A stretch of DNA of 64,000 nt from Caulobacteraceae bacterium (lineage in GTDB: Bacteria > Pseudomonadota > Alphaproteobacteria > Caulobacterales > Caulobacteraceae): NCBI GenBank assembly GCA_019748095.1, contig JAIEQA010000002.1, forward strand, positions 55,132-119,131. The letters run 5' to 3'. Positions 17,297-25,681 of this stretch are shown here, one piece after another; within the stretch, counting starts at the first letter, position 1, and every line of letters begins with the position of its first letter. Both the position numbers and the translations under genes were made by a program. The notes beneath the pieces are model-generated. The model saw only the letters and a list, made by a program, of their open reading frames with translations. It searched no databases and was not told the origin of the DNA.

Positions 17297-18760
17297 ATGA
17301 GCAAGGTCAAACTCACCGATCGCTATGTTGCGACGATCACCGCCGAGCCTGGAAAGCGGCTTGAAGTGTTCGACCAGCACCTGATGGGCGCCGGACTGAT
17401 GCTGCGGGTGACCGACACCGGCCGCAAGGTCTGGATGGTCCGCTACAGGACCGATGACGGACAACAGCGACGTCTGAACCTGGGCATGTATCCAGACATC
17501 GGTCTGGGCGAAGCGAGGGGTCGGGCTGCTGAGGCGCGCAAGAAGGCGGTCGATGGCGACGACCCGGCAGGCGAACGCCGACAGCGGCGGGCCGAGGCGC
17601 GTGCGGAACCCCTCAAGACTTTCACCGACCTTGCCGACAGCTATTTCGAGGCGAGCGAGGTCGGTGAGTGGAAACCGCGAAAGAAGAAGAAACGCGCCTC
17701 CACCCTGGCCGGCGAGAAGTGGCTCTGGGCGCGCCACATCAAGCCCCAGCTCGGCGACCTCTCCATCGACGACGTGACCCCGGCCGCGATCAAGAAGATC
17801 CTGCGGGCGTTGGTGGCGACAGGGCGCGAGTCGACGTCGAACAAGGTCCGGGCCCAGATCCGGCAGATGTTCAACTATGCGATCGCGGAGGACCGGGTCG
17901 CCGTCAATCCGATCTCCAAGACCACCGCCCTGGGCGACGAGGCGCCCCGACAGCGGGTCCTGACCGATGACGAGATCCGGGCGGTCTGGACGGCTTTGAG
18001 CGATCGCAGCGGCCTGGTTCGCAAGGGCAAGCCTGCGGCCGAAAGCCGGGTCTTCATCGGCGAGCCTGTCAGCATCGCCATGAAGCTGCTCCTGGTCACT
18101 CTGGTTCGTCGCGCCGAGATGTCGGGCGCGGCGCGTACTGAGCTCGACCTCGAGAACGGCGTCTGGCTCATTCCCGGCGCCCGCACCAAGAGCGGACGGC
18201 CGCATCTGGTTCCCCTTAGCGCGACCGCCGTCGCGCTGTTCAGGCGCGCGATCGTCATCGCCGACGCGAAGCACATTGATCCTTCGCCCTTCGTCTTTCC
18301 CTCGCCGCGCGACCGCAAGCAACCCATCACGCCGGCCGCCCTCACCCACGCCTTGCGCTATGTGCGCGAAGCCCTGGATCTGGGACGGCTGACCCCGCAC
18401 GACCTCCGCCGGACGGGCGCGACCAACATGGCCAGCGAACGGCTCGGGGTCTCGCCGTTCCTGATTGGGAAGGTGCTGAGCCACTCGACGGAAACGGGCG
18501 GGGCCGCCGCTGTGACCCTGACCACCTACGCCCTCTACGACTACGTCAGGGAGAAGCGGGCCGCACTCGACGCGTGGGAGCTGCTGTTGAACACGATCCT
18601 GAGCGGTAAGCCCGCAGACAAGGTGGCGGCGGTTCTGCCGGATGTAGTGCCGCCGGCGATGAGCGACGAGCTCCGCCGCCGCGCCGCGGACGACCCCGCC
18701 TTCCGGCAGGCGCTCATCAACAAGCTCATGCGCATACCGGCCAATGGGTCGGGAACCTAG
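17297..18760 (+). CDS. int: P4-type tyrosine integrase
   Basis: 487 residues. The N-terminal DUF4102 arm-binding domain (residues ~5-95) contains GAGLMLRVTDTGRKVWMVRY and LGMYPDIGLGEAR; next come a SAM-like core-binding domain (~105-210) and the catalytic domain (~220-430). Catalytic residues are visible: Arg in LVRRAEMSGA, Lys in TKSGRPHLVPLS, HDLRR for the HxxR box, HS in GKVLSHSTE, and the tyrosine in TYALYDYVREKR. It catalyses site-specific integration and excision. It points away from the adjacent tRNA-Arg fragment, consistent with a tRNA-targeting element. Confidence 0.95.
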   Translation: MSKVKLTDRYVATITAEPGKRLEVFDQHLMGAGLMLRVTDTGRKVWMVRYRTDDGQQRRLNLGMYPDIGLGEARGRAAEARKKAVDGDDPAGERRQRRAEARAEPLKTFTDLADSYFEASEVGEWKPRKKKKRASTLAGEKWLWARHIKPQLGDLSIDDVTPAAIKKILRALVATGRESTSNKVRAQIRQMFNYAIAEDRVAVNPISKTTALGDEAPRQRVLTDDEIRAVWTALSDRSGLVRKGKPAAESRVFIGEPVSIAMKLLLVTLVRRAEMSGAARTELDLENGVWLIPGARTKSGRPHLVPLSATAVALFRRAIVIADAKHIDPSPFVFPSPRDRKQPITPAALTHALRYVREALDLGRLTPHDLRRTGATNMASERLGVSPFLIGKVLSHSTETGGAAAVTLTTYALYDYVREKRAALDAWELLLNTILSGKPADKVAAVLPDVVPPAMSDELRRRAADDPAFRQALINKLMRIPANGSGT

Positions 18761-19129
18761 GCGCATCGCACTGGTCCACGTTTGACGACCCTTCTCCTAG
18801 GAGGCTGCCCGGGAAGACCACGAAGTCCTTTCCGAACCCCGTTAATGCCACTTGGACGGAGTAGAAGCGCATCGCCTGAGAGACGCGCCGGGTCCCCAGG
18901 ATGCGATTGCAAATGGGGGCTGGACGCGGGGTGTTGAGTGTCGAAGCCCGCACATCCGCGGTGCTAGATTGATCCGGCGAACAGACGGCCGTGACGCAGC
19001 CGGCCCGACGGCCCATTGTCGCAGTGCCGATGGCCCGCCGGGTCGGCCGCGCTCCGACATATCCGGCGCGTCCGACCCGGTTCTCGCCTGACACCACGCC
19101 CGGTCAGCGGAACGCGGCCGTTGGACAGG
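18761..19129. other. Gap without a recognisable gene
   Basis: 369 bases between the integrase and the first oxidoreductase gene. Short open frames exist in several phases but none has a ribosome site with family-like sequence. May hold integrase-related binding sites; none recognised. Confidence 0.4.
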
Positions 19130-19747
19130 TCAGCCGATGTCGACGCGCACGGCCAGGTCCCAGCCGGCGCCGTTCTTGGCCAGGCCGATCATCATCAGGC
19201 CGAGCGCTTCGAGCGTCGCGGCCATGGGTAGAGCGCCGACGTCCCGGGGACGCAGGCCCAGGGTCTCAAGGAAGGTCGCGACGCGCGCCTTGGCCTCTGC
19301 ATCGTCACCGGCGAAGAAGGCGTCCAGCTGTCCGCCCTTGGCCAGCACATGACCGAAGAGGGTGTTGAACGCCTTCACCACATGGACGCCGTCGGAGGCA
19401 GCCTTGGCGATTTCCTGGGCGCCCGAACTGCCCGCAGGCGTGACGAGGCCCGACATGTCGGGGGCGACCGGGTTGCTCACGTCGATGAGGGTCTTGCCGT
19501 CCAGCGCCTTGCCGAAATCGGCCACGACGGCCGCCGCGCTGCCGTAAGGCACGGCGAGGATGACGATGTCGCCGGTCGGCGCCGCGCCGTAGGTCCCGGC
19601 GATCGCGCCGTTGGCGAGTTTGTCGGCCAAGGCCTGGGCCTTGGCTGGGTCGCGGCTCAGGACCTCCAGGGTGTGTCCGGCCTGGGCGATCCGACCGCTG
19701 ATCGCGGTGGCCATGGTGCCCGAGCCGATGATGCTGATGGTGCTCAT
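19130..19747 (-). CDS. NADPH-dependent F420-reductase-like oxidoreductase (copy 1)
   Basis: 205 residues. Rossmann dinucleotide site ISIIGSGTMATAISGRIAQAGH at the extreme N terminus, then SRDPAKA (Arg typical of NADP binding), VILAVPYGS, and VVKAFNTLFGH. This is the Npd/F420-reductase-like family; many members act on substrates other than F420. It is the last gene of a minus-strand trio with an SDR and a second paralogue. GGAGAC lies just upstream of the ATG. Substrate unknown. Confidence 0.8.
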   Translation of the reverse strand: MSTISIIGSGTMATAISGRIAQAGHTLEVLSRDPAKAQALADKLANGAIAGTYGAAPTGDIVILAVPYGSAAAVVADFGKALDGKTLIDVSNPVAPDMSGLVTPAGSSGAQEIAKAASDGVHVVKAFNTLFGHVLAKGGQLDAFFAGDDAEAKARVATFLETLGLRPRDVGALPMAATLEALGLMMIGLAKNGAGWDLAVRVDIG

Positions 19748-19821
19748 GTCAGTCTCCTGTGAATGTGGAAAACACTGGGGGTGTCCAGACGGGCGGGCCC
19801 GTCTGGTCGAAGCCTCGCCGG

Positions 19822-20778
19822 TTACGGCATCGCGATGTCGGCCTTGGCGAAGTAGTGCCCGTCGTCCAGGCTGGAGAGCAGGTTCCGCTGGGCGGGCTCC
19901 CAGCCCAGCGTTTGCCGGGTGACGTGGTTGGTCGCCGGGAGATCCAGAATGACTAGGTTGGCGAGGAACCCGAAGTATCCGGGCAGCATCAGAACGTCGG
20001 CCGGGATGGGGACGGCGGGCACGCCCAGGCGCGCGCCGATGGCCTCGGCGATCTCCTTGAACCGGACGCCTTCGCTCTCTACCCCGTGCCAGGACTTGCC
20101 GGCGGGTCCCTTCTCAAGCGCCAGGCGGAAGAGGACGGCCAGATCCCGTGCGTGAACGGTCGTCCAGCGGTTCTCGCCGTCTCCGGGATAGCCGATGACA
20201 CCCTTCTCCTTGGCGAGACCGATCAGGAGCGGGACAAACCCGGCCTTGTCGGTCGTGCTGTGGGCGATAGGCGGGATCCGGACCATCGACGACCGGACGC
20301 CGCGTTCAGCCAGGCCGATCACGGCGAGCTCCACGGCGTTACGAACGCGCAGGGCACCCTTGTGCTCGTCGCCGCCGGAAAGAGCCGGATCGTCCTCGGT
20401 CGCCGCCCGGCCCAGGCCTTCCCAGCCCGGCGAACCGATGCTGCCCGCCGCGACCAGAGGCTTGTCGGTTCCGGCCAGGGCGTCGCCGTAGGCCGCAATG
20501 ATCGCGACCTCAGCGGCGGTGACGGCGGAGATGCCTCCGGTGGGAAGCAGGTCCTGCCGGTGGGCGAGGTGGATGACGCCGTCGGCGTCGGCCGCGGCCG
20601 CCTTAAGGCCTTCAAGGTCGGAAATGTCCCCGCGACGCACGTGGGCGCCGAGGGCGGACAACTCGGCCTCGGAGGCGTTCGACCGGGCCAGGCCCGTGAC
20701 CTCGTGGCCCGCGGAAATGAGCTCGGGGATGACGTATGAGCCGATGTGGCCGGTTCCGCCGGTGACGAGTACGCGCAT
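19822..20778 (-). CDS. NAD-dependent epimerase/dehydratase (extended/atypical SDR)
   Basis: 318 residues with the TGGTGHIGSYV nucleotide-binding site at residues 6-16 and FVPLLIGLAKEKG/NRWTTVHARDLA in the substrate half. The usual YxxxK pair is not obvious, which fits atypical SDRs. The ribosome site GGAG lies upstream. Middle gene of the oxidoreductase trio controlled, by position, by the divergent TetR gene. Confidence 0.8.
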   Translation of the reverse strand: MRVLVTGGTGHIGSYVIPELISAGHEVTGLARSNASEAELSALGAHVRRGDISDLEGLKAAAADADGVIHLAHRQDLLPTGGISAVTAAEVAIIAAYGDALAGTDKPLVAAGSIGSPGWEGLGRAATEDDPALSGGDEHKGALRVRNAVELAVIGLAERGVRSSMVRIPPIAHSTTDKAGFVPLLIGLAKEKGVIGYPGDGENRWTTVHARDLAVLFRLALEKGPAGKSWHGVESEGVRFKEIAEAIGARLGVPAVPIPADVLMLPGYFGFLANLVILDLPATNHVTRQTLGWEPAQRNLLSSLDDGHYFAKADIAMP

Positions 20779-20824
20779 GTGAAGACTCCTTGGATGATGG
20801 GACGAAAGAGGGTTGGGGATGGGC

Positions 20825-21460
20825 TCAGGCCGACAGGTCGACGCCGAGCGCGAAGTTCGTGCTCTTGACGGCGTGGGTCAGGAGACCCAGCGACAACAGG
20901 CAGAAGTGCTCGAGCGTCCGCGCCATGGGCAGCGGTCCGACGTCCAGCGGGCGCAGGCCGAGACTCACAATGAAGGCTGAGACGGCGGCCTTCGCCGCGG
21001 CGTCGTCCCCGGCGAGGAGCACATCGAGCGGGCGGCCCTCGACCGGACCCGCCGCGAGGATGTGCGAGAACTGGTTGTTGAACGCCTTGACGACGATGGC
21101 GTCGGCGGGGGCGGTTCTGACGATCTCCTGCGCGCCGAAGGTGTCGGCGGAGGTCACGAAGCTCTTAAGATCGTTCGCGACCGGGTTGGTGGGATCGATG
21201 AGAATCTTGCCGCCGAGCGCCCGGCCGTATTGCTCCACCGCGCCCAGAACGACGGAATAGGGAATCGCCAGCAGGACCAGGTCGCCGGCCGGAACCGCCC
21301 CGAACACGCCGGCCGTTGCGCCGCCGCCGATTTGATCGGCCAGGGCTTGGGCACGTGCCGGGTCGCGACTGATGATCTCGACGGCGTGCCCCGCCTTGGT
21401 GGCGAGACCTCCGACAGCGGCGGCGATGCCCCCCGAGCCTATAATGCTGATGGTGCTCAT
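20825..21460 (-). CDS. NADPH-dependent F420-reductase-like oxidoreductase (copy 2)
   Basis: 211 residues from the ATG at 21460, which has GAGGAAG nearby and matches the start of copy 1 (MSTISIIGSG). The same motifs follow: SRDPARA, LVLLAIPYSV, DPTNPVAND, VVKAFNNQFSH and GLRPLDVGPL. First gene of the trio. The paralogue lies on the other side of the SDR, suggesting duplication with divergence. The frame's upstream extension to 21604 runs through the regulator's inverted repeats and is not coding. Confidence 0.82.
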   Translation of the reverse strand: MSTISIIGSGGIAAAVGGLATKAGHAVEIISRDPARAQALADQIGGGATAGVFGAVPAGDLVLLAIPYSVVLGAVEQYGRALGGKILIDPTNPVANDLKSFVTSADTFGAQEIVRTAPADAIVVKAFNNQFSHILAAGPVEGRPLDVLLAGDDAAAKAAVSAFIVSLGLRPLDVGPLPMARTLEHFCLLSLGLLTHAVKSTNFALGVDLSA

Positions 21461-21536
21461 GTCGTCTTCCTCGGACAGTCGGCCCCGGGCTCGATGCGAA
21501 GGCCGGTTGTCATTTCCCTGCGCCGCCTTATGTAGT

Positions 21537-21549
21537 GGATCAGTGATCC
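21537..21549. promoter_or_regulatory. Additional operator-like palindrome in the TetR intergenic region
   Basis: GGATCAGTGATCC, a near-perfect palindrome sharing CAGTGATCC with the main inverted repeat 25 bp to its right. Likely a second binding site or half of a cooperative array. Confidence 0.5.
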
Positions 21550-21561
21550 GTTTCAGTAAGT

Positions 21562-21595
21562 GGTTCAGTGATCCGGATATATGGATCACTGAACC
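21562..21595. promoter_or_regulatory. TetR operator: perfect 13-bp inverted repeat
   Basis: The left arm GGTTCAGTGATCC (21562-21574) and right arm GGATCACTGAACC (21583-21595) are exact reverse complements separated by eight AT-rich bases. It sits between the divergent oxidoreductase and TetR genes, so binding would control both. Confidence 0.75.
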
Positions 21596-21612
21596 GTTTA
21601 ACAAGGCGCCTT

Positions 21613-22179
21613 ATGCGAGCCGACGCAGAAAAGAATCGAAGCCACATCCTGTCGGTGGCGCGCAGCCTGTTCGCAGCGCCAGGCGACGAGCCGTCAATGC
21701 GCGACATCGCCCGCCAGGCGGGGGTGGGACTCGCTACCCTGCTGCGACATTTCCCGAGCCGAGACGCGCTGTTCGAGGGCCTGGTCTGCACCGATCTCGA
21801 CACCCTGACGCGAAAGGGGGAAGAGCTCGCGACGGCTGCGGGTGCGCAGGAAGCGCTTATTCCCTGGCTCCACGACTGGGTGGCGTTCGCCCGAAGCCAC
21901 CGGGGCGTGGTCGCCTTGATGGCAGCCGCCCACGACGATCCGGACTCCGCCCTCTACGCCTCCTGCGCCGCGGTGCACTCCGCGAGCGCGCGACTTCTGG
22001 TCCGCGCCCAGGCGGAGGGAATGACGCGCGGCGACATGACGGGGGACGATCTCTTCGCCCTCATGACCGCCCTGGGCTGGGCGGTCGATCACCCCAGCTT
22101 CGCTCCGCGTGCGGACCAGCTCGTTCGCCTGATCACGGACGCGATCCTGGCCGAGCCGCCAACCCGCCGGGCCGCCTAG
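21613..22179 (+). CDS. TetR/AcrR-family transcriptional regulator
   Basis: 188 residues from the ATG at 21613 (AAGG upstream). The N-terminal helix-turn-helix reads PSMRDIARQAGVGLATLLRHFPSRDALFEGL, preceded by HILSVARSLFA. The C-terminal ligand domain resembles the SCO1402/ethr-type subgroup common next to short oxidoreductase genes. It is divergent from the oxidoreductase trio, and the gap carries palindromes, so autoregulation and control of the trio are likely. Inducer unknown. Confidence 0.9.
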   Translation: MRADAEKNRSHILSVARSLFAAPGDEPSMRDIARQAGVGLATLLRHFPSRDALFEGLVCTDLDTLTRKGEELATAAGAQEALIPWLHDWVAFARSHRGVVALMAAAHDDPDSALYASCAAVHSASARLLVRAQAEGMTRGDMTGDDLFALMTALGWAVDHPSFAPRADQLVRLITDAILAEPPTRRAA

Positions 22180-22323
22180 CCAGGGGTCGTCCGCGCCTTC
22201 CGCCTGTCTCACCCCGCAGGACCGCCGGCTCCGGAGGCCGCGCCGAGCGTACCGAGGTGAAGGGTGGGTCGACAGCCCGGGGCATTCTTCACCCCGACGA
22301 TGGCCTCAATGCAGTCTCCGACG

Positions 22324-22884
22324 TCAGTCGAAAGAGCGGGACTGCTCGACCTCAAGCACGGCCCCTTCGCACCAGGTCGTGATGGCGAAATGCGCCTGGT
22401 ACAGGTCGTCGGTGTTCACTTCGATCCCTTCAAAGGGCGTCCCGTCTCTCGAGGCCGGATAGCGAAAGCGGTCGGCCAGGGGATCGACAAACTGGACGTG
22501 GGCGATCATGGCCCTAATCTGGTCGGTGTACTCATTCTCGTCATCGAGACCGATCTCTGCGCGGACCTGGATCAGTTGCTCGAAGAGCTTCGACAGATTG
22601 TGGCTGGCCTTGGGTGTTGCCTCTCCAGCGATGGCGATGACGGCGGCCTTTATGGCCAGCTCGACGCTCTGTCGCCACAGGACCAACAGGGGTCTCAGCA
22701 GAAGCCCGGAATGATCGATCCGGGCGTTGTCCCACATCACGTCGAAGCCGCGCTGGAAGCTGTAGGACAGCATGTCCCATGAGCCCGCGGTCAGATCGAG
22801 CGGATGGCGACGCACAAAGGCTTTCAAGTTCGGCTGGGTGGCTATGAGCCGTTCAACCAGTTCTTCGCGGGCCTCAGCGGACAT
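22324..22884 (-). CDS. Hypothetical protein, HEPN-like
   Basis: 186 residues, helical and charged. The central part (QSVELAIKAAVIAIAG, then SHNLSKLFEQL) resembles the HEPN pattern of a long helix with a conserved Glu/Lys followed by a short HxL helix. An Rx4-6H catalytic motif is not clear. No signal peptide or membrane helix. It sits between the TetR gene and the STAS/ATPase operon. The HEPN assignment is tentative. Confidence 0.45.
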   Translation of the reverse strand: MSAEAREELVERLIATQPNLKAFVRRHPLDLTAGSWDMLSYSFQRGFDVMWDNARIDHSGLLLRPLLVLWRQSVELAIKAAVIAIAGEATPKASHNLSKLFEQLIQVRAEIGLDDENEYTDQIRAMIAHVQFVDPLADRFRYPASRDGTPFEGIEVNTDDLYQAHFAITTWCEGAVLEVEQSRSFD

Positions 22885-22998
22885 CGGTCGAGGGCCTTCT
22901 CGTCCGGGATGATCCTCGTCGGGCTTGCCTTCCGAGGTTGGAGCCCGGCTTGTTCAACCCTGGTCCGGCGGCTTGAAAGTCGCGCTGGAGGCTAATCA

Positions 22999-23733
22999 CT
23001 AGGAGGCGGCCTTTGCCGGTGTTGCGCGGTTGCCTTTGAACCAGCGGCGGAGAGCGCCCCCGCGCTTCGTTGCGGGGAAGGTGGTGAAGAAGGCTGTCTG
23101 CATCGCGTGGGTAAGGTAGCGGCCGGTCCGGCGGGCTTCGTCAGCGGTCTGTGGATCTGCCGGCCGACCGCGTTTCTCGATGTTGAGCGTGGCCGTGCGC
23201 TTGAACTCGGCGAAAACGGCCTCGACGTCATAAGTCGTCTCGGCGTTCTTCAGGAAGGCCAGGCGCTGGGCGATATCGGTGATGGCGTCCTGAAGATCTT
23301 CTACCCCGCCTTCAGCCTCGGCAGTCTCGCCAGATTGCCGCCAGAGCTTGGACGCAGTCAGGGCGGCGGCGTTGACGACATCGACACAGTCCTGGACGCG
23401 CTTGTAGAATTCGTCACGCTCCTGACGCATTACGCTGAAGCGGTGGACGCGCCAAAATCCGTAAACCGCGACGGCGGCGGACAGCAGGCCGCCGAAGACC
23501 GTAGCCGTGGGCGCCTGCCACGTCGCGGCGGGTTTCGGGAGAAGCGAGACGCGAGTTTCAAGCGCGGCGATGCGCCTCTCAAGGGCAGCGATGCGGGCGA
23601 TCTCTGCGGCCCGATCCCGCGCAGGCGCCGGAACCGGAGCCAACGCTGGTGCAGCCTGCGGCGTGGACGTTGGCGGCGGCGGTGAAGGAGCCCGTGGCGG
23701 ACCCGCAGCTATTTTACCCGCCGGCGTCATCAT
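22999..23733 (-). CDS. Membrane-anchored coiled-coil protein
   Basis: 244 residues. A Pro/Ala-rich N terminus (~45 residues) is followed by a heptad-like stretch (EIARIAALERRIAALETRVSLL), a single hydrophobic helix (TATVFGGLLSAAVAVYGFW, ~residues 75-95) and a long helical cytoplasmic or periplasmic domain. No known family. It overlaps the STAS-like gene by 20 bases, so it is the third gene of the GHKL-STAS operon and may be its membrane partner or effector. Confidence 0.6.
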   Translation of the reverse strand: MMTPAGKIAAGPPRAPSPPPPTSTPQAAPALAPVPAPARDRAAEIARIAALERRIAALETRVSLLPKPAATWQAPTATVFGGLLSAAVAVYGFWRVHRFSVMRQERDEFYKRVQDCVDVVNAAALTASKLWRQSGETAEAEGGVEDLQDAITDIAQRLAFLKNAETTYDVEAVFAEFKRTATLNIEKRGRPADPQTADEARRTGRYLTHAMQTAFFTTFPATKRGGALRRWFKGNRATPAKAAS

Positions 23734-24082
23734 CGCGTTTCACGTCCGCAAGGCGTTCCAGGGCCTCGGCCAGATAGTCGCGGGCCTCTACCGCATCCGA
23801 TCCGATATCAGCTGAGCGGACCTCGATCCTGTCGGCGAGCCCGACCGGATCCAGGTCATACGCTGCGGCATGGCGGGCAAGCCCTCCGAACGCCTCTTCG
23901 AGGCAGGAACTTGGACAACCCCTGACACCGGTAAGATCGACCACAACACGAGCATGGTCTTGCAGCAGGTCCGCAATTCGGTTGCGAAGGGCTTCGCCAC
24001 TCCCCTTGCCGTCAGACAGGTATCGACCACCCAGATAGGGCGTGAAGTCGCGGGCGACGTCGAGGGTGGTGCTACCGGTCAT
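23714..24082 (-). CDS. STAS-like (DUF4325) protein
   Basis: 122 residues from the ATG at 24082, which overlaps the ATPase stop by four bases. The motif HARVVVDLTGVRGCPSSCLEEAFGGLAR matches DUF4325, a STAS-like fold related to anti-sigma antagonists (hydrophobic strand, then a helix starting with Ser in the SpoIIAA Ser position). Likely partner of the GHKL ATPase in a phosphorylation or partner-switch module. Target unknown. Confidence 0.75.
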   Translation of the reverse strand: MTGSTTLDVARDFTPYLGGRYLSDGKGSGEALRNRIADLLQDHARVVVDLTGVRGCPSSCLEEAFGGLARHAAAYDLDPVGLADRIEVRSADIGSDAVEARDYLAEALERLADVKRDDDAGG

Positions 24083-24723
24083 CCGGCCCCGCCCAAGGTC
24101 TCGGGGGCCAGATCGAGGGCGACCTTGACGCCTTTCCGCGCATCGGCCGAGGTCGAAACCTCGGCGCCGGCGTCTTCCGTATAGGTGCACCGCGTGCGGT
24201 CGCTTTCGACCGTCAGTCGCGCGCCCTGAAATGCCCGCGCCAGGCGCGCGAAGCTCGCGAGCCCCTGTCCTCGGGCTTCGGGCCTCGTGGGCCGATGAGC
24301 GTCCAGAAGCGCCGGCCAGCACCGATCAGCGAGGCCCTCATCTCGCCCGCTGCACGTCGACGCGCGTGGGAGCCCTGCGCCCTCGTCAGCGACCGTGAAT
24401 AAGTAACGGCGATTGGCGCGATCGATCTGGAGCGCCGCCGTCCACCAGAGCTTCGGCGCCATGGCCGTGTCTCGGTAGGCGTGATGAATGACGTTGGAAA
24501 TGGCCTCGCAGTAGAAGACGTAGATTGAGGCGCGCACGTCCGGCGGCGCATTCTTGATCACGTCGAGGATCGGCTCGAGGCTGGCGGCGTCGAACGTTCC
24601 GGCGCCGGCCACGCACGCGGCCGTCTCAAACGATCCCTGCACGCCGCACGCTGGCTCACTCGCGCGGCGCGAGGAAGCGCGAAGTGCGCTGTAGCAGGGC
24701 AAGGCGGAGTCGTAAGGCGCCAT
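24079..24723 (-). CDS. GHKL-type ATP-binding protein (anti-sigma-factor-like)
   Basis: 214 residues with the three GHKL boxes: EAISNVIHHAYRD (N box), DEGAGL (G1) and GQGLASF (G2). There is no sensor or dimerisation domain, so it is not a normal histidine kinase. Together with the coupled STAS-like gene it resembles SpoIIAB/RsbW partner-switch systems. Divergent from the GntR gene at 25076. Confidence 0.78.
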   Translation of the reverse strand: MAPYDSALPCYSALRASSRRASEPACGVQGSFETAACVAGAGTFDAASLEPILDVIKNAPPDVRASIYVFYCEAISNVIHHAYRDTAMAPKLWWTAALQIDRANRRYLFTVADEGAGLPRASTCSGRDEGLADRCWPALLDAHRPTRPEARGQGLASFARLARAFQGARLTVESDRTRCTYTEDAGAEVSTSADARKGVKVALDLAPETLGGAG

Positions 24724-25075
24724 GCGGCCATCCTATCACCTTGGTGGCCCAAAACCATGGTTGGATGAAGTCGACCAGGCCAGGCGCCAGCCGGAATCAG
24801 ACCGAAGCCAACCCTGGAGGCTTGGGTGCGGACGACAAGCCGACGATGTCGACTGGAACGCCGCATATCGACACCTAAGAGATACGCGCATGTCGTGGAG
24901 AGCAACGCAAAGGCGGTTCAGAGTGCGCAACCCGCCATAATGTTGCGGACTTTCCGCAGAAAGATTGCGGTCACAATATAACCTTGCATTGCACGGAATA
25001 TATTTGCACTAATCGACTGTATTCGATCGGCTCTCGCATGTCGGCCGGTCGCCCCATTGTTCAGTTGAGGGCGCG
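24724..25075. other. Divergent promoter region with GntR operator candidate
   Basis: 352 bases between the ATPase (minus) and GntR (plus) genes. It turns AT-rich from ~24935 to 25020, where two adjoining palindromes occur (see 24954-24970). The rest shows no gene. Confidence 0.5.
24954..24970. promoter_or_regulatory. 17-bp palindrome shared with the other GntR promoter (site 1)
   Basis: CCGCAGAAAGATTGCGG: CCGCA and TGCGG half-sites separated by seven bases. The same element with two changes occurs at 26473-26489. A neighbouring overlapping repeat TGCGGA-CTT-TCCGCA covers 24944-24958. Positioned ~105 bp upstream of the GntR start. Confidence 0.6.
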
Positions 25076-25681
25076 ATGCACACAGAGGAATGCCGAGATC
25101 CGTACGGAGCCGCCTTGGGCGCGGTTCGTCAGTTCGCCGAGGCCGGCCGCTTCACTCCAGGCGAGGCTCTCGTCGTCACGGAGCTCGCGGCTGAAGTCGG
25201 GCTGAGCCCGACGCCCGTCCGCGAGGCCCTGGCCTGTCTTGCTGGCGAAGGCCTGATCGAGCGACGCCGGGGACGGGGCTATTTCTATCCGCAGCTAACG
25301 GCGTCCGAAGTCATCGACCTGTTCGAGCTTCAGCTCGCCTTTCTGCACGCTGCATTGACCCTCCACCCGCGCGGCGTGGGATCGCTACGAAAGGCGGTAT
25401 CCGGCATCGATCCGCTCGACGGCGCCCAAGCGCTGTTTGACGCCATCATCGACCAGTCCGCGAACAAGGCCCTCATGACGGCGCACCGACGGGTCGCGCG
25501 TAGACTCGGACCCGTTTTGCGCGCCGAACGGGCCATGGCGGAACCTTCGGGTGAGCCGGTGTGGCAGATGATTGAAGCGATCAACGAAGGCCAGCTTCCC
25601 GACCTGCTGCACAGGCTGCAGACCTACCACTACAGGCGCTCCGCCCGGGTCGCAGCGTTCCTCAAGCGGAGCGGTCGCTAA
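25076..25681 (+). CDS. GntR-family transcriptional regulator (1)
   Basis: 201 residues. A winged HTH is at residues ~10-75 with GEALVVTELAAEVGLSPTPVREALACLAGEGLIERRRGRGYF, the typical GntR pattern. The C-terminal helical domain resembles a short FCD-like domain. The gene converges with a second GntR gene, overlapping it by 20 bases at the 3' ends. Both promoter regions carry the same palindrome, so they may cross-regulate and control the lasso operon. Confidence 0.85.
   Translation: MHTEECRDPYGAALGAVRQFAEAGRFTPGEALVVTELAAEVGLSPTPVREALACLAGEGLIERRRGRGYFYPQLTASEVIDLFELQLAFLHAALTLHPRGVGSLRKAVSGIDPLDGAQALFDAIIDQSANKALMTAHRRVARRLGPVLRAERAMAEPSGEPVWQMIEAINEGQLPDLLHRLQTYHYRRSARVAAFLKRSGR

Noticed and set aside
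19822..20778. SDR gene as part of the lasso locus
   Set aside because: It forms its own operon with two oxidoreductases and a TetR switch, several kilobases from the lasso genes.
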